From NCBI RefSeq assembly GCF_008632335.1, contig NZ_VWXX01000009.1, positions 1 through 64,000 on the forward strand: 64,000 nucleotides of DNA, read 5' to 3'. Under the pieces are notes generated by a model, which was given only the letters and a program-made list of their open reading frames with translations, was not told where the DNA came from and did not search any database. Origin of the DNA: Thiohalocapsa marina. Lineage in GTDB: Bacteria; Pseudomonadota; Gammaproteobacteria; Chromatiales; Chromatiaceae. Each line of letters starts with the position of its first letter. Position 1 is the first letter of the stretch. The position numbers and the translations under genes were made by a program. Shown here piece by piece: positions 47,740 through 59,317 of this stretch.

Positions 47740-49005
47740 ATGAGCGCCCGGGTCAGACATTTCGTCGACGGCGCGCCCCCGCTCGCACTCTACGTGCATG
47801 TGCCCTGGTGCGTGCGCAAGTGCCCTTATTGCGACTTCAACTCCCATGCGTTGCGCACGGACATCCCCGAAGCGCGTTACATCGACGCGCTGCTCGCGGA
47901 CCTGGACGGGCAACTGGACGCGCAACGGGACGCGCAACGGGACGCGCCATCGGCGGGCGCCGCCGCCAACCGGCCGCTGGTGTCGATCTTCATCGGCGGC
48001 GGCACCCCGAGCCTGCTGTCCGGCGCGGCGGTGCAACGGCTGCTGCACGGCATCCGGCAACGCTGTGCGCTTGCCGATGACGCCGAGATCACGCTGGAGG
48101 CCAACCCCGGCGCCATCGACGCCGGCCATTTCGAGGGCTATGTCCGCGCCGGCGTCAACCGCCTGTCCATCGGCGTGCAGAGCCTGCACGCGGCGCATCT
48201 GGCGCGCCTGGGCCGCATCCACACGCCGGCGCAGGCCCTGGCCGCGGTGAAAACGGCCCGGGCGGCGGGCATCGACAACCTGAACCTGGACCTGATGTTC
48301 GCACTGCCGACGCAGACCCTGGCACAGGCCCGCGAAGACCTGCAGCGGCTGCTGGCGCTGGAACCGGAGCATGTGTCCTACTACCAGCTGACGCTGGAGC
48401 CGAATACCGCCTTCGCCCGGCAGCCGCCGGCCCTGCCGGACCACGAGCTCGCCTGCGACATGCAGGAGCAGGGCCTGGAACGGCTGGCGCAGGCCGGCTT
48501 CCGGCGCTATGAGGTCTCCGCCTTCAGCCGGCCCGGACGACGCTGCCGGCACAACCTCAACTACTGGCGTTTCGGCGACTACCTGGGCATCGGCGCCGGC
48601 GCCCACGGCAAGCTCAGCGACCCATCCAGCGGCCGGGTGGAACGCCGCACCCGCCCGCGCCACCCCAACGCCTATCTCGACGCGTTGGCGCCGTCGATGC
48701 CATCCCTGAGCGGACGGCCGTCGACAGGACAGCCGACAGCCTGTCTGACATGCTCCCCGACAGCGTCCCGCCCGCTGGATGACGCCGACCTGATCCTGGA
48801 GTTCGCCCTCAACGCCCTGCGCCTGACCGACGGCGTCGAAGCCGCCGTCTTCCAGCGCCACACCGGCCTCCGGCCGGAACGGCTCGACGCCATCCTCCAG
48901 CAGGCCCGCCGCGACGGCCTGCTGCAACCCGACGACGCGCGCATCGCACCCACGGAGCTGGGGCAGCGCTTCCTCAACGATCTGATCTGCCGTTTCACCG
49001 TCTGA
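47740..49005 (+). CDS. hemW: HemW-like heme chaperone (radical SAM)
   Basis: A 421-aa radical SAM protein. The cluster motif CVRKCPYC (Cys24, 28, 31) is followed by FIGGGTPSLL, LEANPGAID, GVNRLSIGVQSL, LNLDLMFALPTQT and YQLTLEPNTAF; the C-terminal winged-helix region ends FLNDLICRF. Motifs and length fit HemW, which inserts haem into respiratory enzymes; true coproporphyrinogen dehydrogenase HemN differs. A Ser/Thr-rich insertion near residues 316-346 is absent in typical members. ATG 47740 was chosen; the frame opens further upstream over His/Arg-rich sequence. Confidence 0.88.
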   Translation: MSARVRHFVDGAPPLALYVHVPWCVRKCPYCDFNSHALRTDIPEARYIDALLADLDGQLDAQRDAQRDAPSAGAAANRPLVSIFIGGGTPSLLSGAAVQRLLHGIRQRCALADDAEITLEANPGAIDAGHFEGYVRAGVNRLSIGVQSLHAAHLARLGRIHTPAQALAAVKTARAAGIDNLNLDLMFALPTQTLAQAREDLQRLLALEPEHVSYYQLTLEPNTAFARQPPALPDHELACDMQEQGLERLAQAGFRRYEVSAFSRPGRRCRHNLNYWRFGDYLGIGAGAHGKLSDPSSGRVERRTRPRHPNAYLDALAPSMPSLSGRPSTGQPTACLTCSPTASRPLDDADLILEFALNALRLTDGVEAAVFQRHTGLRPERLDAILQQARRDGLLQPDDARIAPTELGQRFLNDLICRFTV

Positions 49006-49052
49006 CCCGGATGTGAAGGCCACGTAGACCGCCAAACGATCCGTCGCAGCCC

Positions 49053-49081
49053 TTGCGGTCTGTTGGCGTATGCGCTATTGT
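49053..49081 (+). promoter_or_regulatory. candidate sigma70 promoter for rpmE
   Basis: TTGCGG at 49053-49058 and TATTGT at 49076-49081 with a 17-nt spacer. The predicted leader to the rpmE start is about 45 nt. Confidence 0.5.
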
Positions 49082-49134
49082 GCCGTGTTTCCTGCTGATT
49101 ATCGTCCCGCCACGTTGCGGAAGAGGACCTGAAG

Positions 49135-49335
49135 ATGAAAGAGGGAATCCATCCCCAGTACGGCGATGTGAAGGTCGTTTGCAGCTGCGGCAACGAATTC
49201 ACCACCCGCTCCACCCTCGGCAGTGACCTGCACGTGGAAGTCTGCTCTGCCTGCCACCCGTTCTACACCGGCAAGCAGAAGATTGTCGACTCCGGTGGCC
49301 GGGTCGATCGCTTCCGTCGCCGCTACGGCCGATGA
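49135..49335 (+). CDS. rpmE: 50S ribosomal protein L31
   Basis: A 66-aa L31 of the zinc-containing (C+) type, with four cysteines in CSCGN and [28 protein letters not shown] is the family N-terminus. AGAGGA precedes the start by about 8 nt. Zinc-free L31 paralogues replace this form under zinc limitation in many bacteria; none is in the window. Confidence 0.96.
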   Translation: MKEGIHPQYGDVKVVCSCGNEFTTRSTLGSDLHVEVCSACHPFYTGKQKIVDSGGRVDRFRRRYGR

Positions 49336-49787
49336 CCATCAGCGCGGCGGGGTGGCGCCCGGACGCCCCCGCCAGCGCCTGCCCGGCCTGACTCGCCCCC
49401 CAGCACTTCCCCCTGGCCCTCCCCCCCTAGCACTCTCCCCCTGGCGCCCTACCTCATGACGGCCCGTTCCTGACGCGCCCGGCCTGCCCTCTTCTGGCCT
49501 GCCCCTGACTGACGCCGCCCCATAAGACCTCGGTCACTGCCGAGATTGCCGATATCCCACCCGTGAAGGCCTCTGTTCGCTACAGAGACCGGATATCCCT
49601 CCGTCAGCAAATACTGCAAATTGCGTTCCGTACGCTTGCCGTCAGGGTGAAATACGGAAATACTGCGCGCCAGTACCACGCCCCACCGCGATCCGGCATC
49701 GACCGGATGCACGCCCGAGACCCGGATGCCCGGGTTCCATCCGGGGTGCGGGCGGCACCTGACCGGAAGCAGCCGAGCGATCCCACC
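49336..49787. other. gene-free leader region before the malic enzyme gene
   Basis: No gene is seen in these 452 bases. Two C-rich near-repeats (AGCACTTCCCCCTGGC and AGCACTCTCCCCCTGGC) lie at about 49400-49445. Hairpin CTCTGT/ACAGAG occurs at 49571-49587 and hairpin CCCGGATG/CATCCGGG at 49721-49745, about 40 nt before the start codon. The latter could be a leader structure; no known riboswitch was recognised. Confidence 0.45.
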
Positions 49788-51050
<1,263 letters not shown>

Positions 51051-51164
51051 GCCCGGCGCCTGCGTCCGGCACCAGCGTCCGGCACAGGCCCCGCGTGCGG
51101 CGCGGATGCCGGCGGCAGCCGGTATGCGTGCGCCGGCGCATCGATCACGAGTGGAGGAGTAACA

Positions 51165-52100
51165 ATGAACAAGATCAGTATCATCGGCGCCGGTCGCGTC
51201 GGCGAGACCACCGCCCAGATCCTGGCGGAAGAGGAACTGTGCCGGGAAGTGGCCCTGTACGACGTCCGCGAGGATGCCGCCGCCGGCATTGCTCTGGACA
51301 TCTTCCAGACCGCGCCCTTCTTCGAGTTCGACTGCCGGCTGCGCGGCAGTCATGACCCCGCCGTCATCGCCGGCTCCGACCTGGTGGTTGTCACCGCCGG
51401 CTTTCCGCGCAAGCCCGGCATGTCGCGCTCCGACGTGCTGGCTGCCAATGTGCGCATCATCGACGAGGTCACCGACCACATCCTGGCCCATGCACCGGAC
51501 GCCATCGTGCTGGTGGTCTCCAACCCCGTCGATACCCTGACCTACCGCATCGCCCAGCGCACCGGCTGGCCGCGGCAACGCGTCTTCGGCCAGGCCGGCG
51601 TGCTGGACGCCTCGCGCATGGCGGCGTTCATCGCCGAGGAGACCGGCTTCTCGGCGCTGGACATCACCACGCTGGTGCTGGGCGGCCATGGCGACACCAT
51701 GGTGCCGATGCCCCGCTACTGCACCATCAACGGGGTACCGGTGAGCCATTTCATCGCCCCGGACCGGCTGGCGGCCATCATCGACCGCACCCGTCAGGGG
51801 GGCGCAGAGATCCTGGCCCTGCGCAAGAATTCCAGCGCCTACGATGCGCCGGCCGCCGCCGTCGCGGCCATGGTCGACGCCATCAGCAACAACCGTCGCC
51901 GCCTGATGCCGTGCGTAGCCATGCTGGACGGCGAATACGGCGAGCGCGACATCGCCATGGGCGTGCCCTGCGTGCTCGACGAACAGGGCCTGGCCCAGGT
52001 GGTGGAACTGGAGCTGAACGACGAAGAGCGCGCCAATTTCACTCAGTCCGCCGCCTCCGTCCGCGCCGACATCGGCCGACTCGCCGAGCTGGATCACTAA
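51165..52100 (+). CDS. mdh: malate dehydrogenase, lactate dehydrogenase-like type
   Basis: A 311-aa NAD-dependent dehydrogenase. It has an N-terminal fold IIGAGRVGE, the substrate loop RKPGMSRSDVLAAN, SNPVDTLTY, and the catalytic His in GGHGDTMVP. The Arg in RKPGMSR, rather than Gln, at the substrate-selecting loop argues for malate. An excellent ribosome binding site (GGAGG) precedes the ATG. Next gene is gltA with a 24-nt gap. Confidence 0.94.
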   Translation: MNKISIIGAGRVGETTAQILAEEELCREVALYDVREDAAAGIALDIFQTAPFFEFDCRLRGSHDPAVIAGSDLVVVTAGFPRKPGMSRSDVLAANVRIIDEVTDHILAHAPDAIVLVVSNPVDTLTYRIAQRTGWPRQRVFGQAGVLDASRMAAFIAEETGFSALDITTLVLGGHGDTMVPMPRYCTINGVPVSHFIAPDRLAAIIDRTRQGGAEILALRKNSSAYDAPAAAVAAMVDAISNNRRRLMPCVAMLDGEYGERDIAMGVPCVLDEQGLAQVVELELNDEERANFTQSAASVRADIGRLAELDH

Positions 52101-52124
52101 CCACCAAATCCGGGAGGAATGCCC

Positions 52125-53423
52125 ATGTCCAATCCCACCATTACCATCACCCGCGACACCGACGGCGCACGCTTCGAGTACCCCCTGAAACAGGGCAGCC
52201 TCGGCCCCGGCGCCGTGGACATCTCCACCCTGTACCGGGACGCTGGCTTTTTCACCTACGACCCCGGCTTCATGGCCACCGCAAGTTGCCACAGCGCCAT
52301 CACCTACATCGATGGCGAGCAGGGCATCCTGCTCTATCGCGGCTATCCCATCGAACAGCTCGCCACCAAGGCCAGCTTCCTGGAGGTGGCCTACCTGCTG
52401 TTCTACGGCGAGTTGCCGACCAAGGCAGAACTGGCAGAGTTCGAGCGCGTCATCATGACGCACACCATGCTCAATGAGAACCTCAAGGACTTTCTCAACG
52501 GCTTCCACTACGACGCCCACCCCATGGCCATTCTGTGCGGCGTGGTCGCCTCGCTGTCCGCCTTCTATCACGACTCCATCGACGTCCACGACCCCCGCTA
52601 TCGCGAGATCTCGGCCCACCGGCTGATCGCCAAGGTGCCCACCATCGCCGCCGCCGCATACAAGCACAACGTCGGCGAGCCGATCATGTATCCGCGCAAC
52701 GACCTGCGCTACGGCGCCAACTTCCTGCACATGATGTTCGCCACCCCGTGCGAGCACTACAAGCCGACCCTGCTGGCGGAGAAGGCCCTCAACCTGCTGT
52801 TCATCCTGCACGCCGACCACGAGCAGAACGCCAGCACCTCCACGGTGCGGCTGGCCGGCAGCTCCGGCGCCAACCCGTTTGCCTGCGTCGCCGCGGGCGT
52901 CGCATCCCTGTGGGGTCCGGCCCATGGCGGCGCCAACGAGGCGGTGCTGGACATGCTGACCGAGATCGGTGACGTGGCCAACGTGCCCAAGTACATCGAG
53001 AAGGCCAAGGACAAGGACGACGCCTTCCGGCTCATGGGCTTCGGCCACCGCGTCTACAAGAACTACGATCCGCGCGCCAAGATCATCCGCGAGGTCTGCC
53101 ACCAGCTGCTGGACGAGATGTCGGGCACGCTGGACAACCCGATGTTCGAGCTGGCCCTGAAACTGGAAGAGATCGCCACCAACGACGACTACTTCGTCGA
53201 GCGCAAGCTGTACCCCAACGTGGACTTCTACTCCGGCATCATCTACAGCGCCCTTGGCATCCCGCGCAACATGTTCACGGTGATGTTCGCGGTTGCGCGC
53301 ACCGTTGGCTGGGTGTCGCACTGGATGGAGATGATGAGCGACCCCAGCACCCGCATCGGGCGCCCGCGGCAGATCTATCATGGCCCGGCGGCACGGGACT
53401 ACGTGCCGATCTCACAACGCTGA
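52125..53423 (+). CDS. gltA: citrate synthase
   Basis: A 432-aa type II citrate synthase. The two catalytic His are in [11 protein letters not shown] and [13 protein letters not shown], and the catalytic Asp is in the VDFYSGIIY segment. The start at 52125 is preferred to the in-frame ATG at 52119, because the GGAGG at 52113-52117 lies 7 nt away from the former and only 1 nt from the latter. Its last 12 bases overlap the end of the convergent gene at 53412. Confidence 0.95.
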   Translation: MSNPTITITRDTDGARFEYPLKQGSLGPGAVDISTLYRDAGFFTYDPGFMATASCHSAITYIDGEQGILLYRGYPIEQLATKASFLEVAYLLFYGELPTKAELAEFERVIMTHTMLNENLKDFLNGFHYDAHPMAILCGVVASLSAFYHDSIDVHDPRYREISAHRLIAKVPTIAAAAYKHNVGEPIMYPRNDLRYGANFLHMMFATPCEHYKPTLLAEKALNLLFILHADHEQNASTSTVRLAGSSGANPFACVAAGVASLWGPAHGGANEAVLDMLTEIGDVANVPKYIEKAKDKDDAFRLMGFGHRVYKNYDPRAKIIREVCHQLLDEMSGTLDNPMFELALKLEEIATNDDYFVERKLYPNVDFYSGIIYSALGIPRNMFTVMFAVARTVGWVSHWMEMMSDPSTRIGRPRQIYHGPAARDYVPISQR

Positions 53424-54107
53424 AGCCCCGGCCTCCAGCAGCGCGCGCACCTGCGCCGGCCCGGCGCCCCGCTCGGGCTGCTCGGAGACCGGGCTCAGGG
53501 GCGGGTTGCGGCGCGCCTGGGGCGGCAGCACCGCCAGACTCACCGGCACCTCGCCGGCGATGAACGTCAGCACCGGATGGGTCTGCTGCTCGCCGCCGGC
53601 ATAGCGGAACGCCTCGTCGCTCTGGCGCCAGGGGATGTGCTGCTCAAGCAGTGACAGCACCACGTCCTCCGGCCGGTCGGCGAACAGCAGCAGATCGACC
53701 CCCTGCTCGCGGGTGGCAGTGCCGTCAAGGGCCGGGCCCACCAATCGCGGCTCGAAGGCCTCGAAGGCCTGCATCGCCGCCAGCGCCTGCCGTCGCAGCT
53801 CGGCCAGGTCCGCCGCATGGCCGGCGCCGTTGAACAGCCGCTGCTGCTGCAGCAAGGCCTGCTGGATCTCCGCATTGTCCGGCCAGCAGCGCCGGTTTCC
53901 CAGCCCCAGCCGGGCGGCAGCCTTGCGCCGGGCCCGATCCAGTTCCGCGCCGCCGGCATCCGCCAGCAGACGCGCCGCCTCGTAGGCGATGCGCTGCCGC
54001 TGCGCCTCACAGCCGTCACGCGGGGCGCCCTGGTCCGCCGTTGCGCGCCGTCCCGGATGACGCCCCGCGGTCTGGGTGGCCGATCGCCGGCCATTACGCC
54101 TTGGCAT
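53412..54107 (-). CDS. uncharacterised conserved protein
   Basis: A 231-aa soluble protein. The N-terminus is Arg-rich ([20 protein letters not shown]), followed by a helical region and a core with [29 protein letters not shown], then the Pro-rich [15 protein letters not shown]. The [11 protein letters not shown] stretch faintly recalls nucleotidyltransferase-like folds, but this is weak. AGGAGG 7 nt upstream sets the start at 54107. It is convergent with gltA (12-nt overlap) and divergent from the pil operon. Function unknown. Confidence 0.65.
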   Translation of the reverse strand: MPRRNGRRSATQTAGRHPGRRATADQGAPRDGCEAQRQRIAYEAARLLADAGGAELDRARRKAAARLGLGNRRCWPDNAEIQQALLQQQRLFNGAGHAADLAELRRQALAAMQAFEAFEPRLVGPALDGTATREQGVDLLLFADRPEDVVLSLLEQHIPWRQSDEAFRYAGGEQQTHPVLTFIAGEVPVSLAVLPPQARRNPPLSPVSEQPERGAGPAQVRALLEAGASAL

Positions 54108-54228
54108 CGTCTGTCCTCCTGCCTGAAAACCGCAAGGGTCTATGGTATACCCACCGCTGGACCCGGGTTCGGCATTCACAACCCCTTGCATCTATACTCG
54201 CAAGATCCCTTACCGGTGGTGGTCCGCC

Positions 54229-55302
54229 ATGTTCACCCTGCGCAGAAAACCCAGACGACTCCTTGGCATCGATATCGGGGCCAGCTCGGTCAAGCTGCTC
54301 GAACTGTCGCAGACCACGGGCAGCAGCGCGCCACTGTATCGCGTCGAAGCCTTCGCCATCGAACCGCTGCCGCCGACCACCGTGGTGGACAGCCAGATCT
54401 CCGATGTCGAGGACGTCGGGCGAACCATCAAGCGCGCCGTCGGCCGCAGCGGCAGCCGCACCAAACAAGCAGCCGTCGCCGTCTCGGGCTCCGCCGTCAT
54501 CACCAAGACCATCGTACTGCCCGCAGAGCTCTCCGATGCCGAGATGGAGGCGCAGATCCAGCTCGAGGCCGATCAGTACATCCCCTACCCGCTGGAAGAG
54601 GTCAATCTGGACTTCGACGTGCTCGGCAGTTCGGCGCGGAATCCGGGCATGGTCGACGTGCTGCTCGCCGCGTCGCGCCGGGAGTACGTCGACGGACGGG
54701 TCGCGGCCTTGCAGATCGCCGGACTCCAGGCCAGCATCGTCGACATCGAGGCCTATGCACTGGAGAACGCCTTCGTCATGCTTTGCCGCGACCCGGACGA
54801 CCTGAACCCGGACCACACCGTCGCCATTGCCGACGTCGCCGCCAACACCACCTCGCTGGAGGTGCTGCGCCAGGGCGAGATCGTCTACACCCGCGAGCAG
54901 AACTTCGGCGGCAACCAGCTGCTGGACGACCTCCAGCAACGCTACGGACTGAACCGCGACCAGGCCCTGGAGCAACTGCAAGACGACGCGCTGCCGCGCG
55001 ACTTCGCCGACAGCGTGCTGCGGCCGTTCGCCGACGCCCTGGCCCAGCAGCTCGGGCGTGCGCTGCAGTTCTTCCACTCCGCCACCCATCTCAAGCGCAT
55101 CGACCGGCTGATCCTCACCGGCGGGCCCGCGGGCATTGCCGGCATCGACCAGCCGGTCCGCCAGCGCCTGAGCCTGCCGGTCGTCGTCGCCGACCCGTTC
55201 GCGCACATGGCCCTGGCACCCGGCATCGACAGTCGCGCCATCGCGCACGCGGCACCGTCGATGATGATCGCCACCGGCCTCGCCCTGCGCGCCTTCGACT
55301 GA
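54229..55302 (+). CDS. pilM: type IV pilus assembly ATPase-fold protein PilM
   Basis: A 357-aa actin-like cytoplasmic protein of the type IV pilus inner-membrane platform. LLGIDIGASSVKLLELSQ is the phosphate 1-like loop; AIADVAANTTSLEVL and LTGGPAGIAGI match the family. It binds ATP and the N-terminus of PilN. Start at 54229 fits homology (MFTLRRKPRRLL). TATACT at 54193-54198 may be the -10 box of the operon. PilN starts 2 nt after the stop. Confidence 0.94.
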   Translation: MFTLRRKPRRLLGIDIGASSVKLLELSQTTGSSAPLYRVEAFAIEPLPPTTVVDSQISDVEDVGRTIKRAVGRSGSRTKQAAVAVSGSAVITKTIVLPAELSDAEMEAQIQLEADQYIPYPLEEVNLDFDVLGSSARNPGMVDVLLAASRREYVDGRVAALQIAGLQASIVDIEAYALENAFVMLCRDPDDLNPDHTVAIADVAANTTSLEVLRQGEIVYTREQNFGGNQLLDDLQQRYGLNRDQALEQLQDDALPRDFADSVLRPFADALAQQLGRALQFFHSATHLKRIDRLILTGGPAGIAGIDQPVRQRLSLPVVVADPFAHMALAPGIDSRAIAHAAPSMMIATGLALRAFD

Positions 55303-55303
55303 C

Positions 55304-55867
55304 ATGGCCCGGATCAACCTGCTGCCGTGGCGCGACCAGGCGCGCCGACTCCGCCGGCGCCAGATGTTCGGCGCCGTGCTGGCGGCGGTGGCGCTGGTGC
55401 TGCTGGTCGGCCTGGGCACGCGGCACTGGATCGAGACCATCATCGCCGACCAGAATCTGCGCAACATGCGCCTGCAACAGGAGATCTCCCGGCTCAATAT
55501 CCGCATCCGCGAGATCCGCGATCTGGAACAAAAGAAGGCAGACCTGCTCTCGCGCATGAACGTCATCCAGCAGTTGCAGGAGAGCCGGCCGGAGGTGGTG
55601 CACCTGTTCGACGAACTGGTGCTGACCGTGCCCGATGGCGTCTATCTGACCCGGGTGGAGCAAAAGGAGTCCCGCGTCGAGGTGGAGGGGCGCGCCCAAT
55701 CCAACGCCCGGGTGTCGGCCTTCATGCGCAACATCGCCGCCTCCGCCTGGGTCGACGACCCGCAGCTGCTGGTGATCGAGAACAAGGATCAGACCGGCAC
55801 CGGTCTGAGCCATTTTCGGCTCGGCTTCAGACAGGTCCGCCCGGACGAAGAGGCCACCGACACATGA
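55304..55867 (+). CDS. pilN: type IV pilus assembly protein PilN
   Basis: A 187-aa bitopic protein. The conserved N-terminus MARINLLPWRDQ is the PilM-binding segment, a membrane segment lies at about 23-41, a coiled coil follows, and the C-terminal half is a periplasmic ferredoxin-like fold. It forms a dimer with PilO. Its stop overlaps the pilO start (ATGA at 55864-55867). Confidence 0.94.
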   Translation: MARINLLPWRDQARRLRRRQMFGAVLAAVALVLLVGLGTRHWIETIIADQNLRNMRLQQEISRLNIRIREIRDLEQKKADLLSRMNVIQQLQESRPEVVHLFDELVLTVPDGVYLTRVEQKESRVEVEGRAQSNARVSAFMRNIAASAWVDDPQLLVIENKDQTGTGLSHFRLGFRQVRPDEEATDT

Positions 55868-56475
55868 ACCTCAACGAGCTGAACGAACTCGACTTCAGCA
55901 ACATGGGCGAATGGCCGCTGCTGGCCAAGGTGGTGCTGATCCTGTTTCTGTGCGGCGCGCTGGGCTTCGGCTGGTACTATGTGGTGATCAAGGATCAGCT
56001 GCTGCGCCTGGACGCGGCCCGGGCGCAGGAGCTGGAACTGCGCGAGAGCTTCGAACAAAAGCAGGAAAAGGCCGCCAATCTGAACGCCTACCGGCAACAA
56101 CTGGCGGAGATGGAGGAGTCCTTCGGCACCATGCTACGCCAGTTGCCGGACCAGACCGAGGTGGCGGCCCTACTGGTGGACGTCTCCCAGACCGGCCTCG
56201 CCGCCGGGCTGGAGTTCGAGCTGTTCCAGCCCGCCGGGGAGCGGATGATGGACTTCTATGCCGAACTGCCGGTGCGCATGCGCGTGAACGGCCAGTTTCA
56301 TGACTTCGGCCGCTTCATCAGCGGCCTTGCGGCGCTGCCGCGTATCGTCACCATCCACAACGTTCGCATCACCGCACCGGGCAAGGCGTCGGCGGGCGCC
56401 GCCGGGCAGCGCCTGACCATGGAGGCCTCGATGAAGACCTACCGTTACCTCGAAGATGCAACGAAGAAGCGATGA
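55864..56475 (+). CDS. pilO: type IV pilus assembly protein PilO
   Basis: A 203-aa bitopic protein with a membrane segment (about 19-42: LLAKVVLILFLCGALGFGWY), a periplasmic coiled coil, and an alpha/beta domain with TEVAALLVDVSQTGLAAGL. It pairs with PilN to link the PilM platform to PilP and the secretin PilQ. Overlaps pilN by 4 nt. The next gene starts 6 nt downstream. Confidence 0.93.
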   Translation: MNLNELNELDFSNMGEWPLLAKVVLILFLCGALGFGWYYVVIKDQLLRLDAARAQELELRESFEQKQEKAANLNAYRQQLAEMEESFGTMLRQLPDQTEVAALLVDVSQTGLAAGLEFELFQPAGERMMDFYAELPVRMRVNGQFHDFGRFISGLAALPRIVTIHNVRITAPGKASAGAAGQRLTMEASMKTYRYLEDATKKR

Positions 56476-56481
56476 GGACCC

Positions 56482-57000
56482 ATGACCATCCGGCGCCACT
56501 GCCCGCTGCTCGCGCTGCTGTTCACGGCCGGCTGCAGCCAGCCCGACGGCGAGGACCTGCAGGCCTACATCGACCGCATCAACGCCCGCCCGCCGGGTCC
56601 GCTCGGCCCGCTGCCCGCGATCCCGCAGGTGGACACCTTCACCTATGTGCCGGACGATCGCCGCGACCCCTTCGCCATGGACGAACGCGTGGCGGAGATC
56701 GCGCTGCCAGTGCCTGGCGGGGGCATCGCGCCGGACCCGCTGCGGCGCAAGGAGGAACTGGAGCAATATTCCCTGGATGCCCTGCGCATGGTCGGCACGC
56801 TGGAGCAGGACGACCAGAGCTGGGCACTGATCATCGCCCCGGACGGCATCCTGCACCGGGTGCGGGTGGGCAATTACCTGGGGCGCAACCACGGCCAGAT
56901 CACCCGCATCACCCCGGCGATCGTTCAGCTCACCGAGATCATCCCCGACGGACCGGAGCGCTGGCGCGAACGCGAGGCCTCCATCGCCCTGAAGCAATAG
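56482..57000 (+). CDS. pilP: type IV pilus assembly lipoprotein PilP
   Basis: A 172-aa lipoprotein. The lipobox is LFTAGC (Cys18), and the mature chain has a Pro-rich linker and the domain DALRMVGTLEQDDQSWALI to GNYLGRNHGQIT. It joins PilNO to the N-domains of PilQ. GAGG precedes the ATG. Confidence 0.93.
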   Translation: MTIRRHCPLLALLFTAGCSQPDGEDLQAYIDRINARPPGPLGPLPAIPQVDTFTYVPDDRRDPFAMDERVAEIALPVPGGGIAPDPLRRKEELEQYSLDALRMVGTLEQDDQSWALIIAPDGILHRVRVGNYLGRNHGQITRITPAIVQLTEIIPDGPERWREREASIALKQ

Positions 57001-57037
57001 CCCGATCACTATCCCGCCCCCGATCAAGCACCGAGAC

Positions 57038-59317
57038 ATGCAGACCATGGGCCCAGCACCGGACCTGAACCCGAGCCCCAACTGGCCAACCGGCCGCTCG
57101 CCGGCCGGCTCCAGGACCGCCACTGGGGCCAGCCTGCTGTGGCTGCTCTACCTGCTGTGCGCGCTGCCGTCATCAGCGGCCGCAGTGGTGCTGAAGGCGG
57201 TGGAGTTCGCCTCCAGCCCCGGCAACCAGGTGGAGATCGACCTGCTGTTCTCCGGCCCGCCACCGGCGCCATCGGATTTCTCCACCAACAAACCAGCCCG
57301 GATCGCCATCGATTTTGCCGGCGCCGGCAGCGGCATCGACACGCGTCCCGTGCCCATCGGCCTAGGCGCGGCCCACAGCCTGGTGGCCATCGAGGCCGGC
57401 GGCCGGACCCGCGTGGTCATCAATCTCGACGACGCGGTGCCCTACAGCATCAGCACCCGGGATGACCGCGCCACGGTGGTGCTGAACCCGGATCTCCGGC
57501 GCCCGGACCCCGCGGCTGCTTCGGCTGCAGCAACCGATGCCGCAGCCGGCCCCGCACAGACCCCATCAGCCGCGCCGCTACCGGCAACCGCCGCAGCGGG
57601 GCAAGCCACCCGCGCCGTGCGCGACATCGACTTTCGGCGTGGCGCCGGGGGCGAGGGCCGCGTGCTGATCACGCTACCGTCCCCCGAGACCCCGGTGGAC
57701 GTGCGCGAAGAGGGGCACAGCGTGGTGCTGGAGATCGCCGACACCCGGCTGCCGCGGCGCCTGTATCGGCGTCTCGACGTCACCGACTTCGCCACCCCGG
57801 TCACTGCCGTCGAGGCACGCGGCATCGACGGCAACGTGCGCATCGACATCAAGACCGATGCCGACTACGACTACCTGGCCTACCAGACCGACAACCTGTT
57901 CACGGTGGAACTGCGGGGCCTGACCCCGGCGGAGAAGGAACAGCGCCAGCGCGAGCAGATCGTCTTCAGCGGCGACCGGCTGTCGCTGAACTTCCAAGAC
58001 ATCGAGGTCCGCGCCGTGCTGCAGTTGCTGGCGGACTTCACCGGCCTGAACCTGGTGGCCAGCGACACCGTCGGCGGCAGCATAACGCTGCGGCTGAAGA
58101 ACGTGCCCTGGGACCAGGCGCTGGACATCATCCTGAAGACCAAGGGCCTGTCCATGCGCCAGAGCGGCAACGTGATCATGGTGGCGCCGACGCAAGAGAT
58201 TGCAGCACAGGAGAAGCTGGAACTGGAGTCGCAAATGCAGATCGAGGAACTCGCACCCCTGCGTTCGGAGTTCATCCAGGTCAACTACGCCAAGGCCGCG
58301 GAGCTGGCGCGGCTGCTCAAGTCCGCCGAGAACAATCTGCTGACGCCCGAGCGCGGCAGCATCACCGTGGACGACCGCACCAACACCCTGCTGGTGCAGG
58401 ACACCGCCGCCCGGCTGGAAGACATCCGCGGGCTGGTCACGCGGCTGGACGTCCCGGTGCGGCAGGTCATGATCGAGTCGCGGGTGGTCATCGCCAACAA
58501 CGACTTCGCACGCGATCTGGGCGTGCGCTTCGGCGTCTCCGGCTCCATGGGCCGCCTGGGCAGCAACGAGCTGAACGTCGCCGGCGGCCTGCCCGGCAAC
58601 ACCGGCGTCTACGACTTCGACAAGGGTCCCTTCGGCGCCGCCTTCGGCGCCAGCGAGGGCGGCACAGTGGTGCCGTTCAACTCCGGCCTGGAGAACCCTG
58701 CCGGCTCTGGCAACGAGGCGTTGATGGTCAGCCTGCCAGCGGATACCCTGTTCGCTCCCAGCGGCGCCATCAACCTGCTGCTGGGCAAGGTCGGCTCGCA
58801 CCTGATCCAGCTCGAACTCTCCGCCATGCAGCGCGAAGGCCGCGGCGAGGTGATCTCCTCGCCACGGGTCATCACCTCGGACCAGTCCTCTGCATTGATC
58901 AAGGTCGGCGCCGAGATCCCTTACCAGGAGCAGACCGGCGAGGGCAACACATCGGTCGCCTTCAAGGAGGCCGTGCTGAAGCTGGAGGTGACGCCGCACA
59001 TCACCCCGGACGACCGCATCATCATGGATCTGCAGGTGAGCAAGGACAATCCCGACTGGACCCGATCTGTGGAAGGCGTGCCGCCCATCGACACCCGCTC
59101 CGTGGAGACCTCGGTGCTGGTGGAGGACGGCGAGACGGTGGTGCTGGGCGGTGTCTATGAGCGCGAGAAGAGCTTCAACCGCGAGCAGGTGCCCTGGCTC
59201 GGCGACCTGCCGGTGGTGGGCAACCTGTTCCGCCAGACCGCCCGCGTTGACTACAACGAAGAACTGCTGATCTTCGTCACCCCGAAGATCCTGCGCGGCG
59301 AACTGACGGGGAGGTGA
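57038..59317 (+). CDS. pilQ: type IV pilus outer-membrane secretin PilQ
   Basis: A 759-aa outer-membrane secretin. A signal peptide lies in the first 49 residues. Two AMIN domains (about 50-150 and 190-290) bind peptidoglycan. Then come the N0/N1 regions (LSLNFQDIEVRAVLQLLADFTGLN) and the secretin domain with VMIESRVVIANNDFARDLG and ISSPRVITSD, ending in VPWLGDLPVVGNLFR. It forms the channel for the pilus. The gap after its stop holds the copy-B repeat region. Confidence 0.95.
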   Translation: MQTMGPAPDLNPSPNWPTGRSPAGSRTATGASLLWLLYLLCALPSSAAAVVLKAVEFASSPGNQVEIDLLFSGPPPAPSDFSTNKPARIAIDFAGAGSGIDTRPVPIGLGAAHSLVAIEAGGRTRVVINLDDAVPYSISTRDDRATVVLNPDLRRPDPAAASAAATDAAAGPAQTPSAAPLPATAAAGQATRAVRDIDFRRGAGGEGRVLITLPSPETPVDVREEGHSVVLEIADTRLPRRLYRRLDVTDFATPVTAVEARGIDGNVRIDIKTDADYDYLAYQTDNLFTVELRGLTPAEKEQRQREQIVFSGDRLSLNFQDIEVRAVLQLLADFTGLNLVASDTVGGSITLRLKNVPWDQALDIILKTKGLSMRQSGNVIMVAPTQEIAAQEKLELESQMQIEELAPLRSEFIQVNYAKAAELARLLKSAENNLLTPERGSITVDDRTNTLLVQDTAARLEDIRGLVTRLDVPVRQVMIESRVVIANNDFARDLGVRFGVSGSMGRLGSNELNVAGGLPGNTGVYDFDKGPFGAAFGASEGGTVVPFNSGLENPAGSGNEALMVSLPADTLFAPSGAINLLLGKVGSHLIQLELSAMQREGRGEVISSPRVITSDQSSALIKVGAEIPYQEQTGEGNTSVAFKEAVLKLEVTPHITPDDRIIMDLQVSKDNPDWTRSVEGVPPIDTRSVETSVLVEDGETVVLGGVYEREKSFNREQVPWLGDLPVVGNLFRQTARVDYNEELLIFVTPKILRGELTGR

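Noticed and set aside
49400-49445. terminator after rpmE
   Set aside because: C-rich near-repeats without a stem followed by T-run on the plus strand.
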